Assembly (NCBI GenBank): GCA_947451525.1
Contig: CANFZM010000003.1
Coordinates: forward strand, 62,001-126,000
Direction of reading: 5' to 3'
DNA: 64,000 nucleotides
From: Flavobacteriaceae bacterium
Lineage (GTDB): Bacteria > Bacteroidota > Bacteroidia > Flavobacteriales > Flavobacteriaceae
Part shown: positions 45,625 to 55,128 of the stretch, piece after piece
How the letters are laid out: every line of letters begins with the position of its first letter
How positions within the stretch are numbered: the stretch's first letter is position 1
The notes under the pieces: model-generated
What the model was told of the DNA's origin: nothing
Databases searched by the model: none
What the model saw: only the letters and a program-made list of their open reading frames with translations
Program-made: the position numbers and the translations under genes

Positions 45625-46968
45625 ATGATGAATACCGTTTTAATAAAGAATGCGAAGATTGTAAATGAAGGTAGAATTTTTGAAGGGGATGTTTTAATTG
45701 AAGGCGAATTTATTAAGGAAATTGCCCAAAGTATTAGCCATAAAAGTTCTAATTGTAAAGTTATTGATGCCGAAGGAAATTTTTTAATTCCTGGTGCTAT
45801 TGATGACCAAGTGCATTTTCGCGAACCAGGATTAACCCACAAGGGAACTATCGCTTCCGAAAGTAGAGCAGCAGTTGCTGGCGGAATTACCTCTTTTATA
45901 GAGCAGCCCAATACGGTACCAAATGCAATTACTCAAGAATTATTAGAGCAAAAATATCTAATTGCTTCCCAAAGTTCGTATGCCAATTATTCGTTTATGA
46001 TGGGTGGAACGAATGATAATTTGGAAGAGATTTTAAAAACAAATCCGAAAAATGTTGCGGGAATAAAATTATTTTTAGGTTCTTCCACCGGAAACATGCT
46101 GGTAGATAACGAAGCAACATTAGAAAAAATATTTTCCAGTACCAAAATGCTTATAGCCGTACATTGTGAAGATGAAGCAACAATTAAAGCAAATCTAGAA
46201 AAATATAAAGCCGAATTTGGAGACGATATTCCCGTTACGGTGCATCATTTAATTCGGAGTGAGGAGGCTTGCTATATATCTTCTTCCAAAGCAATTGCTC
46301 TTGCTAAAAAAACGGGTGCAAGATTGCATGTTTTTCATCTTTCAACAGCCAAAGAAATGGATCTTTTTTCAAATAAAATTCCGTTGGCCGAAAAACAAAT
46401 TACCGCAGAGGTTTGCATACACCATCTTTGGTTTTCCAATGAAGATTATGCTACTAAAGGAAATTTCATCAAATGGAATCCTGCTGTAAAAACTGCTGCC
46501 GATAGAGATGCCCTATGGACAGCATTGCTAAACGATACTATAGATGTTATCGCCACCGATCATGCACCTCATACTTTAGAAGAAAAATCGCAAAAATACC
46601 TTAGCGCTCCTTCGGGAGGACCATTAGTACAACATGCGGTTGTAGCAATGTTTGAAGCATTCCACCAAGGCAAAATCTCGGTGGAGAAAATCGTTCAAAA
46701 AATGTGTCACAATCCGGCAATTATTTTTAAGATTGAAAAAAGAGGTTTTATCAAAGAAGGATATTATGCCGATTTGGCAATTGTTAATCCGTCTAAACCA
46801 TGGAGTGTTAGCAAAGACAATATTTTATACCAATGCGGATGGTCTCCATTTGAAGGAACTAATTTCAAATCTAGAATTTCGCATACTTTTGTAAACGGTC
46901 AATTAGTGTTTGAAAATGCTAAAGTGAAAGAGATAAAAGCAGCACAAAGATTATTATTTGATAGATAA
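45625..46968 (+). CDS. pyrC: dihydroorotase, class I
   Basis: A 447-residue amidohydrolase of pyrimidine synthesis (carbamoyl-aspartate to dihydroorotate). Visible ligand regions are DDQVHFREPG, GIKLFLGSSTG (the carboxylated Lys), AVHCEDEA, RLHVFHLST and ATDHAPHT. In DDQVH the first His of the usual HxH metal motif is Gln62. From memory this substitution is common in flavobacterial relatives, so I do not take it as loss of function. Tandem ATGs make the first residue uncertain. It is 51 bp after the mannosyltransferase gene and 9 bp before the lipoprotein gene. Confidence 0.94.
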   Translation: MMNTVLIKNAKIVNEGRIFEGDVLIEGEFIKEIAQSISHKSSNCKVIDAEGNFLIPGAIDDQVHFREPGLTHKGTIASESRAAVAGGITSFIEQPNTVPNAITQELLEQKYLIASQSSYANYSFMMGGTNDNLEEILKTNPKNVAGIKLFLGSSTGNMLVDNEATLEKIFSSTKMLIAVHCEDEATIKANLEKYKAEFGDDIPVTVHHLIRSEEACYISSSKAIALAKKTGARLHVFHLSTAKEMDLFSNKIPLAEKQITAEVCIHHLWFSNEDYATKGNFIKWNPAVKTAADRDALWTALLNDTIDVIATDHAPHTLEEKSQKYLSAPSGGPLVQHAVVAMFEAFHQGKISVEKIVQKMCHNPAIIFKIEKRGFIKEGYYADLAIVNPSKPWSVSKDNILYQCGWSPFEGTNFKSRISHTFVNGQLVFENAKVKEIKAAQRLLFDR

Positions 46969-46977
46969 TTTTATACT

Positions 46978-47361
46978 ATGAAAAAAATTATTTTACTTTT
47001 TACAACCCTTATTTTTGCACTCACTAGTTGCAAAGACGAAATTATTCCCAAGCCAAAAAATCTTATTCCAAGAGATAAAATGGAAGATATTATTTATGAT
47101 TTAGCTATTTTAGAAGCTGCGAAGACGCAAAATTCTTCGGTTCAGAATTATGAAAAACCAACCGTATTCATTAAAAATAAATACAAAGTAGATAGTTTAA
47201 CATTTGCTAAAAGTACCCAATATTACGCATCCGACATTAAAGAATATAAAAAAATGTATGATGAGGTAAAAGAACGTCTTATGGCAGAAAAAGAAAAATT
47301 ATCCGGGAAAAAGGTTACAAAAGCAGTTAAGTTTGTTCCCGAAGAAGGACTTGTAGAATAA
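46978..47361 (+). CDS. DUF4296 lipoprotein
   Basis: A 127-residue lipoprotein with the signal TLIFALTSC (Cys18), followed by LIPRDKMEDIIYDLAILEAAK and a helical body, the DUF4296 pattern. The function is unknown. Its last 25 codons and the bases after its stop are duplicated, diverged, at 48000-48092 beyond the toxin-antitoxin pair. This suggests that the original neighbour was the epimerase gene now lying beyond it. Confidence 0.9.
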   Translation: MKKIILLFTTLIFALTSCKDEIIPKPKNLIPRDKMEDIIYDLAILEAAKTQNSSVQNYEKPTVFIKNKYKVDSLTFAKSTQYYASDIKEYKKMYDEVKERLMAEKEKLSGKKVTKAVKFVPEEGLVE

Positions 47362-47450
47362 TTATTTATTAGAATCTACATTAAATAATTCTCCAAATTT
47401 TTTTCAATTTCTTTTTTCTTACTTTTACAATACGTTTAAATTAAGTTATT

Positions 47451-47615
47451 ATGAAAACTGCAACAGAAAAACCTAAAAACTTAGCCACCCCAGGCAAACC
47501 AATGTTACAAGAAGAATTCGTTTCTTTGATTAGAGAAGCAGAGAAGGGTGAGTTTTTGACAGAAAAAGAATTTGATGAAAAGTTTCAAAAATGGAGGTTA
47601 GAAAGAAAGAAGTAG
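47451..47615 (+). CDS. putative antitoxin of a RelE/ParE module
   Basis: A 54-residue protein too short for the ORF track (MKTATEKPKNLATP... RLERKK). It is mostly charged helix (EEFVSLIREAEKGEFLTEKE), as in small antitoxins that wrap RelE/ParE toxins. No DNA-binding domain is obvious. Its last 25 bases overlap the start of the toxin gene in another frame, which is characteristic of toxin-antitoxin pairs. The identity is inferred mainly from its partner. Confidence 0.75.
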   Translation: MKTATEKPKNLATPGKPMLQEEFVSLIREAEKGEFLTEKEFDEKFQKWRLERKK

Positions 47616-47923
47616 TTCGATCAACTTTTTATTTTAATGACATTCAAGATGTTTTTGAATATGGCGAAGTTTTTTTTGGCGAGAAAGCGGCTTCATATTT
47701 TTATGAAGATTTAAAATTAAGAGTTCGGAATTTAGAAACCCAATACCTTCTTCATCTGGAATGTCGACATTTGGAAACCAAAACCAAGATATATAGAAAT
47801 ATCATCTTAGGATCCTATTTGATAATTTATAGAATTAGAGCAAATAGAATAGAAGTACTAAGAGCATTTCACGGTAGCAGATCACCAAAAATCATAAGGC
47901 TAGTGAAAAAAGTAAAAATTTAA
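47591..47923 (+). CDS. RelE/ParE-family toxin
   Basis: A 110-residue basic protein. The N-terminal strand-helix VVRSTFYFNDIQDVFEYGEVFFGEKAA and C-terminal strands GSYLIIYRIRANRIEVLRAFHGSR match the ParE/RelE fold (YRI...I.VLR..HG.R). Such toxins cleave mRNA on the ribosome or inhibit gyrase; the sequence does not let me decide between them. It overlaps the antitoxin gene by 25 bp. Confidence 0.88.
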   Translation: MEVRKKEVVRSTFYFNDIQDVFEYGEVFFGEKAASYFYEDLKLRVRNLETQYLLHLECRHLETKTKIYRNIILGSYLIIYRIRANRIEVLRAFHGSRSPKIIRLVKKVKI

Positions 47924-47999
47924 ATCGCATTCAAGTATTGAAAGTGAGTGCTAAACTTCATAACTTATCTAATAATAACGCATTAAGGAATTATTGAAA

Positions 48000-48086
48000 A
48001 TGTTTACTGCTGAAAACCCAAAATTATCCAGAAACAAAGTTGCAAAAGCAGTTAAGTTTGTTCTTCAAGAAGGACTTGTGAAATAA
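48000..48086 (+). pseudogene. duplicated 3' tail of the DUF4296 lipoprotein gene
   Basis: A 28-codon fragment ending KVAKAVKFVLQEGLVK, equivalent to KVTKAVKFVPEEGLVE at the end of the gene at 47361. Over 84 bp including TAATTATTT I count 14 differences (about 83 percent identity). It has no signal or body. Its stop codon directly abuts the stop of the converging epimerase gene. It is a scar left by the toxin-antitoxin insertion, or a remnant of the older gene. Confidence 0.85.
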
Positions 48087-49118
48087 TTATTTTTTAAAAT
48101 AACGAACGACTTCCTCTAGATAAGAATCTATATCTTGGAAGGAATAATTCAACTGTTTTATTATTTTTTCGTTGGAATAAACGTCGGTGTTTTGTAGAGA
48201 TTGAATGCTGTGTTTAGATAATTTTCTTTTAGTTCTAAGCACTTTGGATGCTAACCAATCTAGCCGCCAAGCAAGATTTAATAGCCAAGGTTTGGCTTTT
48301 ATATTTGGAATTTTTGCTCCTAATTTTTTTGCAATAGTTGAGAGGATATTCTTGTAAGTACAATTTTCAGAAATTACAATAAAACGTTCACCACTACAAT
48401 TGGAGTTCATTAATTTATACATTATCGAAACTACATCTACCACAGAAACATATCCCGTTGTGCCGTTGGTGTAAAACGGAAACCCTTTCTTTATAGAGTT
48501 AAAAACAACCCCACTGCCTTGATTATAAAAACCTGGTCCAAAAACAACCCCAGGATTTACAATGATAATTGGCAAACCTTCTTGAAAACCACGCCATACT
48601 TCCATTTCAGCGCCATATTTTGAAATAGCATAATCGCTGTGAGAATATTCTGGGTTCCATTCAGTCTCTTCGTCAATGGTATTTTGATTAATCTGTTCGT
48701 CTTTCTGGTTGGAGTGATTTTGAACTAAATCACCAAGTGCTGCAATTGAACTTACGTGACATAATTTTTTTATTTTTTTGTCAATGCAAAAGTTTATAAT
48801 GTTTGCTGTTCCTTCAATATTTGCTTTTCGTAAATCTTCTTCGTCTTCGGGATTGAAGGATATGAAAGCCGCACAATGGTATACGTAATCTACATTTTGG
48901 AAGGCAATTTCTAGAGAAGGAATGTCTAGAATATCGGCAGGAACCCATTCGATTTTTAAAAATAAGTCGCCTTTTTCGTAAAGTTCGAAAAGCAATTTTG
49001 TTTTATTTATGTTTTTTGGATTTCGATGCAAAGCACGAACCCTATCTGCCCCATTTTCTAATAAATGAAGTAGTAAATGCGCTCCTACTAAACCTGTTCC
49101 TCCAGTAACTAATATCAT
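48087..49118 (-). CDS. NAD-dependent epimerase/dehydratase family protein
   Basis: A 343-residue extended short-chain dehydrogenase. It has the N-terminal Rossmann motif VTGGTGLVGAHLLLHLL, VDYVYHCAAFISF and the catalytic YAISKYGAE (YxxxK). It resembles dihydroflavonol-4-reductase-like sugar or steroid epimerases; the substrate is not evident. It converges with the DUF4296/toxin-antitoxin region. Confidence 0.92.
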   Translation of the reverse strand: MILVTGGTGLVGAHLLLHLLENGADRVRALHRNPKNINKTKLLFELYEKGDLFLKIEWVPADILDIPSLEIAFQNVDYVYHCAAFISFNPEDEEDLRKANIEGTANIINFCIDKKIKKLCHVSSIAALGDLVQNHSNQKDEQINQNTIDEETEWNPEYSHSDYAISKYGAEMEVWRGFQEGLPIIIVNPGVVFGPGFYNQGSGVVFNSIKKGFPFYTNGTTGYVSVVDVVSIMYKLMNSNCSGERFIVISENCTYKNILSTIAKKLGAKIPNIKAKPWLLNLAWRLDWLASKVLRTKRKLSKHSIQSLQNTDVYSNEKIIKQLNYSFQDIDSYLEEVVRYFKK

Positions 49119-49710
49119 AAAGACAAAGATAATTAGTTTGGCGGGCTTTTAGATTTTAAACTTCTTAAAAAAGTATACTAGGGGATTTTTTTTAGAAACT
49201 AAACTCCCCTCCATTATCTAATAATTAACCAATCAAAAAACATTTTTCTACAAATTTTAGTTATTTGTCGAAAAAAATATTGTTAATATTGATAATTACG
49301 ATTTAAATAATAGTATCAAGTACATACCCCAGTATTTGCTATATATTATGTTGGAAAGCCTAAAATTATCAAACATTTTCTTGTTTTAAAATGGCAATTT
49401 TTATAAATAAAGCATTTTAAACGTATTAATTAACCTACATTTTTTTTAATCATTGCTTCTTATACAAGATTAAGTAGGCAAAAAATAAATTAATTTTTAA
49501 TAGTTATTTCTATTTGAAAATTTAAGAAAAAGATTGCTTTTGCTATATGTATTAAATTAATATCTAAAACTAGCACATCAGGATAATTATAAGCACATCT
49601 ATAATTTATAATATTATAACTTTATGGTATATTGAATTTAAATATTTACACAACTATTAATATAAAACACAGAATACCAAAACCAATTTATTGTCTAACC
49701 TTAATTTTTT
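49119..49710. other. AT-rich intergenic region, no gene seen
   Basis: About 590 bp, very AT-rich, with frequent stops in all frames. It separates the divergent epimerase and T9SS-protein genes and probably holds both promoters. No hairpin or repeat stands out. Confidence 0.6.
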
Positions 49711-52700
49711 ATGCTTATGAATTATTACAAAAAAAGACTTTATTTTTTTAACTTATGTTTATTTTTACTTTTAGGTGCTTTAAGTTATTCGCAGAATAAC
49801 AAACCTTATCATTATGTGTCAAACAAAAATACACCAGTAACAAGTATTATTGCATTGCCTGTACATCCTGCAATATGTAGCAGTGTGCCTGGAACAGGAA
49901 TAGCAGTTACCACTACAGGAACATCAACATCAATATACTACGCTCCAACTAATGGAAATGCTTGTTCTTCGAGTTCGGATTTTAGTGGAAATGGTGCATG
50001 GACTAGTTTCTTTGATACTGGTTTTATTAAATATACATTTAGCCAACCCTTAACCTCGGCTACTATATCATTTTCTGTTGTTGACGGAAATTATGACAAC
50101 GGAGGTACTGCGCCAGCAGGAGCAGATATTGGGCAAATAACGACTAATAGTAGCGGTTTAACTACGCTTTCAAATTCTTGTGGAGCTACAATTTTAGGAA
50201 ATGTACTAACATCAAGTTATGTTAACAACTATGGAGATGTAAGGGTTACTGTTACTGCTACATGCCCATTTACAACAATCACTTTAGTTAACATTGGAGG
50301 TCAAACAGGCTGGGTTCAAGGAAATCCTTGTAATTTTTCATTAACCCCTGTCAATAATTGCATTACTTATGCCCCAATTTTGAATGCTACATCATTAAGT
50401 AATATTTGCCCAAATACTACAGCAAATTTATCAAGTATCACAGCTAGTAATATGCCCAATTCTTGTAGTTCTTATAATTTAACTTGGCACAGTTCAGCCA
50501 CAGCTTCCTCAACTAATGTTATAAATCCTAATACAAGTGTTGGTGCGGGTACTTATTATGCTTCTATTTATAACCCTGCATCAAATTGCTACAGTCCTAC
50601 TACTCCAGTAGTAGTAACTTTAAATGTTTGCTCTACTACTACAGATATTAAGGCAGTGAAGACTATAAGTAATGCAACTCCTAGTGTTGGGTCTAACGTG
50701 ACTTTTACTATTACCGCTACAAATATTAGTACTAGTAGCAGTACAAATACAGTAGTAAATGATGTTTTACCAACTGGTTATACTTTGGTTAGTGCAACTC
50801 CATCTGTGGGTACTTGGACTGCTCCAAACTAGACAATAGGCACATTAGCCAATGGTGCAAGTGCTACATTAACGGTTGTAGTTACTATAAAAGCTACAGG
50901 GAATTATACTAATACAGCGACAATAACCTCAAGCCAAACCGATACAACACTTTCTAACAATACATCGAGTGTAACGCCTACGGTTTTATATGCTGCACCT
51001 GATAATTTTAGTAGTACGGCAATTAGCTCCTGCACAGGAGGAATTACAGCATCCGTGCTTACTAATGACACTTTAAATGCAACATTAATTACCAATTCAC
51101 AAGTAACGACATCGATTGTTAATGCGGGGGGGTTAATAGGAGTTTCAATAAATAATTTAGGGGTTATTTCAGTAGGAGCAGGTAATGCTACAGGAAGTTA
51201 TACCGTTACTTATAGAATTTGTCAAACTGCTACAGGTTTTACTTCAAACTGTTCGCAAGGTAACGCAGTTATTAGTATTTCAAATACGCCACTAGTTGCG
51301 GGTAATGACAGTTTTGTAGCCAATCCAATTAATACTCTAACAGGTGGTACAACTGCAACGGTATTTACCAATGACACTTTAAATGGTGTTGTGGTTACTA
51401 GCTCTTCTGTAGTAGCTTCAATTGTTTCGGTAACTCCAACAATTACACCAATGCCAACCATTAGTAATACAGGAATGATTACAATTCCTCCAGGGACTAC
51501 AATCGGAACGTATACTATTGTTTATAAAATTGTACAAAATGGTTGTGCTTTAAATTTTACAACTGCAACTGCAACCATTTCTGTTACTGAACAAACTATT
51601 ATTACACCTACTATTACTCCGGGTATTAGAGCTAATAATATCGTTTCAAAAACTGATACTCAAAGTACTGGAAAAATAATAATTGCGGGTTATTTTAGTG
51701 CTTATAATAACGTCACAGGTTATAATATTGTTAGATTAAACACCGATTTAACTCTTGACACCTCTTCACCTTTGTTTGTTACTACTGGTTCAATACCTGC
51801 TGACTATACACCATTTGATATGAGAATAGTTAGAAATGCAGGAAGCAATTTCAATAAAATTTTACTTGTAGGTCTTTTTGACGGGTATAATGGCGGAAGT
51901 AATGGTCATGCAATTGCTAGATTAACAGTTGATGGTGCTAATGATAGTACTTTTAATAGTGGACAATTACTAACTCCAACCTCTGTAAGAGGGGTATCGG
52001 GTAGAAATGCTATTATTTACAGTTGTTACATCATTCCTGATGGATTACCAAATGCAGGTAAAATACTTATAGGAGGTTCATTTGATAAATATAATGGATA
52101 CCCTGCCAATAGTATTGCCCTGCTAAACGCAGATGGTACTTATGACGAAACTTCTACTTTTAACACCAAAGTAAACACTATGATTGTTACTAATAATAGC
52201 AATTCTATGCCAGGATTTAATTCAGTACCAATGGCATTTGAAGTGCAACCCAACGGACAAATTATAGTTACAGGTTACTTTACTTGGTACAATGGATTAA
52301 ATAAAGTAGGTATATTACGACTTAATAGTAATGGTACTCTTGACACTACTTTTAATAGTACAGGGGCAGGTTTTGCTACAATGAATGCAACCAGTACACG
52401 AAATGGTAATAATGCTAGTGTAATTGTATTGCAACCTGATGGAAAAATAATAATTGGAGGATATTTTACACATTATAACAATACCGTTAGAAATAATATT
52501 GTAAGGCTTAATTCTGATGGTTCGTTAGATACTACTTTTAATGTTGGAACAGGATTTAACAATAATGTCATTCACCCCGTAACAGGTACTAACGGACTGA
52601 TAAGAAGTTTAGTGCTAGATGTAGTAAGTGACCCTAATAAATGGTATGTTTATGTAGGTGGCGATTTTACCGCTTATAACGGTACAGCTTGTGATGAAAT

Positions 52701-53208
52701 TGTAAGATTGTTTTGTAAATCACCTACGGCATCTAACGTTGGTACAAAAGATGGTGGATTTAGATTATTAAATGGAGGAACAGACGGAACCGTTTGGAGT
52801 ATGAAACAACAAAGTGATGGAAAAATTATTATTGGTGGTCAATTTACTACTTATAGTACAGTTTCAGCATTAAATGTTACTCGTATCTTTCCCGGAAATC
52901 CAAGTTTAGAATCTAAAAACGGAACTATTTATTATGATAGTGAGCCTGAAATTGATTTATTTGCTGATGCTGACGTGATTTTATACCCTAACCCAAGTAC
53001 AGGAATTATTAATTTTAAAACTGATACTCTTAAAGATACTACTTTTAGTATTAAAGTATATAATGCACTTGGGCAAAAGGTTTTTGAAACCGAGTATTCA
53101 AATACAAAAGATACTTCACTTAATTTGAGTGACTTGAAAAAAGGAACATATTTTGTTACCTTTACAAATGAAACTAAAACCGTTACTAAAACGGTTATCT
53201 TGCAATAA
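49711..53208 (+). pseudogene. T9SS-exported DUF11/delta-60 repeat protein interrupted by one TAG
   Basis: The track shows two ORFs (49711-50832 and 51055-53208) in one frame, separated only by TAG at 50830-50832. Between them the frame reads on as [17 protein letters not shown], the normal continuation of a DUF11 repeat ([11 protein letters not shown], where Trp is usual). The full product would be 1165 residues: signal peptide (ending LSYSQ), glycan-binding-like domain, DUF11, Ig-like TNDTLN repeats, about five delta-60 repeats ([12 protein letters not shown]) and a T9SS type A tail ([14 protein letters not shown]). The halves separate the signal from the sorting tail, so neither should be exported and anchored properly. 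Confidence 0.85.
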
Positions 53209-53222
53209 TAATTTTAACCAAT

Positions 53223-53248
53223 CCTTGCACCAAAATTTTGGTGCAAGG
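53223..53248. terminator. perfect palindrome after the T9SS gene
   Basis: A 26-bp perfect palindrome with CCTTGCACC and GGTGCAAGG arms, 15 bp past the stop. Only a weak T tract follows, so it may be a terminator or a structural element. A second hairpin (AAAGGCGATA/TATTGCCTTT, 53316-53340) lies just before the next gene. Confidence 0.55.
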
Positions 53249-53360
53249 GTGATAAAAAACAATAGGCTATGAAATCGCCAATAAAAAGGTTTGCGTGAGC
53301 AAAACCCAAAAATAAAAAGGCGATAACATATATTGCCTTTAAAAAATAAATTATAAACAT

Positions 53361-54878
53361 ATGAAAAAGTTAATTTTATTATTTTTATTATTTGGTGCAA
53401 ATGCTTTTTCTCAAGCAGGTTCGTTTGATACTACTTTTGATGAAGATGGTAAAACAACTGTATGTTTTACACAAGACACACATTTTTCTAAAGGTTCTAA
53501 TTTTCAATCAGATGGGAAGATTATTTATTTTGGGGCTAATACAATCTCATGTGCTTACGATTTAGTTCGATTCAATATTGATGGTTCACTGGATACTAAT
53601 TTTGGAACTAATGGAATTGTAACAAATATTTGTTCATCATTTCCAAATAGTGGTGGTTATTATGCAATAGATATGGCTATTCAATTGGATGATAAAATTC
53701 TGATTATGGGCACTCAACAGAATAATACCTATCCAAATGCCTACTGGCTTGCAAGATTTACTTCTGATGGTGCTTTAGACCCAACTTTTAATGGTACAGG
53801 ATTTAAAAATTTATCTTTTGGAACTATACAAGATAGAGGATTTTGTATTGCCTTGCAAGCGGATGGAAAAATATTAGTGGGGGGTACTTCGGGTAATACC
53901 GCTGAATTTTTTACGGTAGCTCGGCTTACTACTTCTGGAGGATTAGACACCACTTTTGGAGTTGGAGGTAAAGCACAAGTTGCTTTCTCGGGTACTGAGA
54001 GTATGGCTAATAGCATTTTAGTGCAACCCGATGGACGGATTTTATTAGGAGGCTATACCGTAAATGCCCCTTATGCTAAAGATTTTGCTTTAGTTCGTTT
54101 ATTATCTAATGGCTCAATTGATACCTCTTTTGGAGTGAATGGAAAAGTTATTACTACGGTAGATTCTAATTATTCAGATGCTATCACTCAACTGGCTCTT
54201 CAATCGGATGGCAAAATAGTAGCAGGTGGATTTACTTCGTTTGAAGTGGCTCACAAAATGGCAGTTGTTAGATATTTATCAAACGGAAGTATTGATACAA
54301 CTTTTGGTACCAATGGTATTAATGTTATAACTGACGGTTTTGGTGGTCAAAATTGTAGTGTAGCTGTCCAAGCAGATAATAAAATAATTGTTGCTGGCGG
54401 TTGGCAGGGTTCTTACTTTGAGGTATTTCGTTTTCTAAATAGTGGTGCTTTAGATACTGCTTTTGGAACTAATGGACTGGTTAATGCTTTTCCTGTAACA
54501 GGTGGATATGCCTCTAAAGTTTTAATACAAGCAGACAATAAAATTGTGGTTACGGGTTCATCTCAAAGTGCTGATTTTACAGCTTCTTGCGCAAGTGTTA
54601 TTCGTTTAAATCCTGGCACTTTAGCAAAAGATAGTTTTAGTAATTCTATTGTATCTTTATTCCCTAATCCTACCACTGGGGTAGTTAGTTTTGATAATAG
54701 CATTAATTCTTTTGAAAATGTTATTATTTATAATTATTTAGGACAAGATGTAGGTAAACAAAAAATAAACTCTGTAAGTGATTCACAAATAAATTTAAGT
54801 AATTTTTCTAATGGTGTTTATTTGTTAAAATTTATTGGTGAGAATAACAATGCCGTTGCTAAAGTATTGAAAGAGTGA
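53361..54878 (+). CDS. delta-60 repeat protein with T9SS type A sorting domain
   Basis: A 505-residue protein with a signal peptide (ending ANAFSQ) and about seven repeats of the [D/S]G[S/A][L/I]DTTFG.NG type, which form a beta-propeller-like delta-60 region from about residue 20 to 420. It ends in a type A T9SS sorting domain (SLFPNPTTGVVSFDN through VYLLKFIGENN). It is predicted to be secreted or surface-attached. It is a paralogue of the interrupted gene upstream, without the DUF11 and Ig-like parts. The ligand is unknown. Confidence 0.92.
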   Translation: MKKLILLFLLFGANAFSQAGSFDTTFDEDGKTTVCFTQDTHFSKGSNFQSDGKIIYFGANTISCAYDLVRFNIDGSLDTNFGTNGIVTNICSSFPNSGGYYAIDMAIQLDDKILIMGTQQNNTYPNAYWLARFTSDGALDPTFNGTGFKNLSFGTIQDRGFCIALQADGKILVGGTSGNTAEFFTVARLTTSGGLDTTFGVGGKAQVAFSGTESMANSILVQPDGRILLGGYTVNAPYAKDFALVRLLSNGSIDTSFGVNGKVITTVDSNYSDAITQLALQSDGKIVAGGFTSFEVAHKMAVVRYLSNGSIDTTFGTNGINVITDGFGGQNCSVAVQADNKIIVAGGWQGSYFEVFRFLNSGALDTAFGTNGLVNAFPVTGGYASKVLIQADNKIVVTGSSQSADFTASCASVIRLNPGTLAKDSFSNSIVSLFPNPTTGVVSFDNSINSFENVIIYNYLGQDVGKQKINSVSDSQINLSNFSNGVYLLKFIGENNNAVAKVLKE

Positions 54879-55038
54879 TTAATACTGAATAATTTTTTGG
54901 GTTACTTATTTTATTTTTCTTTATTATTTATAAATTTCCCAGTTCGAAAACTCTCTAAGCGAGATTTTTAGTTTTTTTAACTTCGTAAAAAGCATGCACA
55001 ATGTTTGTTTTCTAGCCTGATAGAAATGAAAATAATAA

Positions 55039-55066
55039 ATGTTCCGATTTTTTCGGGACATTTTTT
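55039..55066 (+). terminator. terminator after the delta-60 gene
   Basis: ATGTTCCGA/TCGGGACAT (9 bp, one T-G pair) with a 5-base T-rich loop and a T run. Confidence 0.85.
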
Positions 55067-55075
55067 ATTGTAATG

Positions 55076-55128
55076 GATAGCGGGAATTGCCTTTACTAAA
55101 ATGCGCAAGCCATTCGCTCCTGAAAAAA
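55076..55128 (-). repeat. modular intergenic repeat, copy D (left arm only)
   Basis: On the minus strand: GGAGCGAATGGCTTGCGCAT, TTTAGTAAAGGCAATTCCCGC. This is the left arm of copies A-C, without inner module or right arm. It lies between the terminator and the rpoN stop. Confidence 0.75.

Noticed and set aside
53223-53248. Attachment or recombination site
   Set aside because: A lone perfect palindrome just after a stop codon is more simply a transcription end; no recombinase or second copy is nearby.
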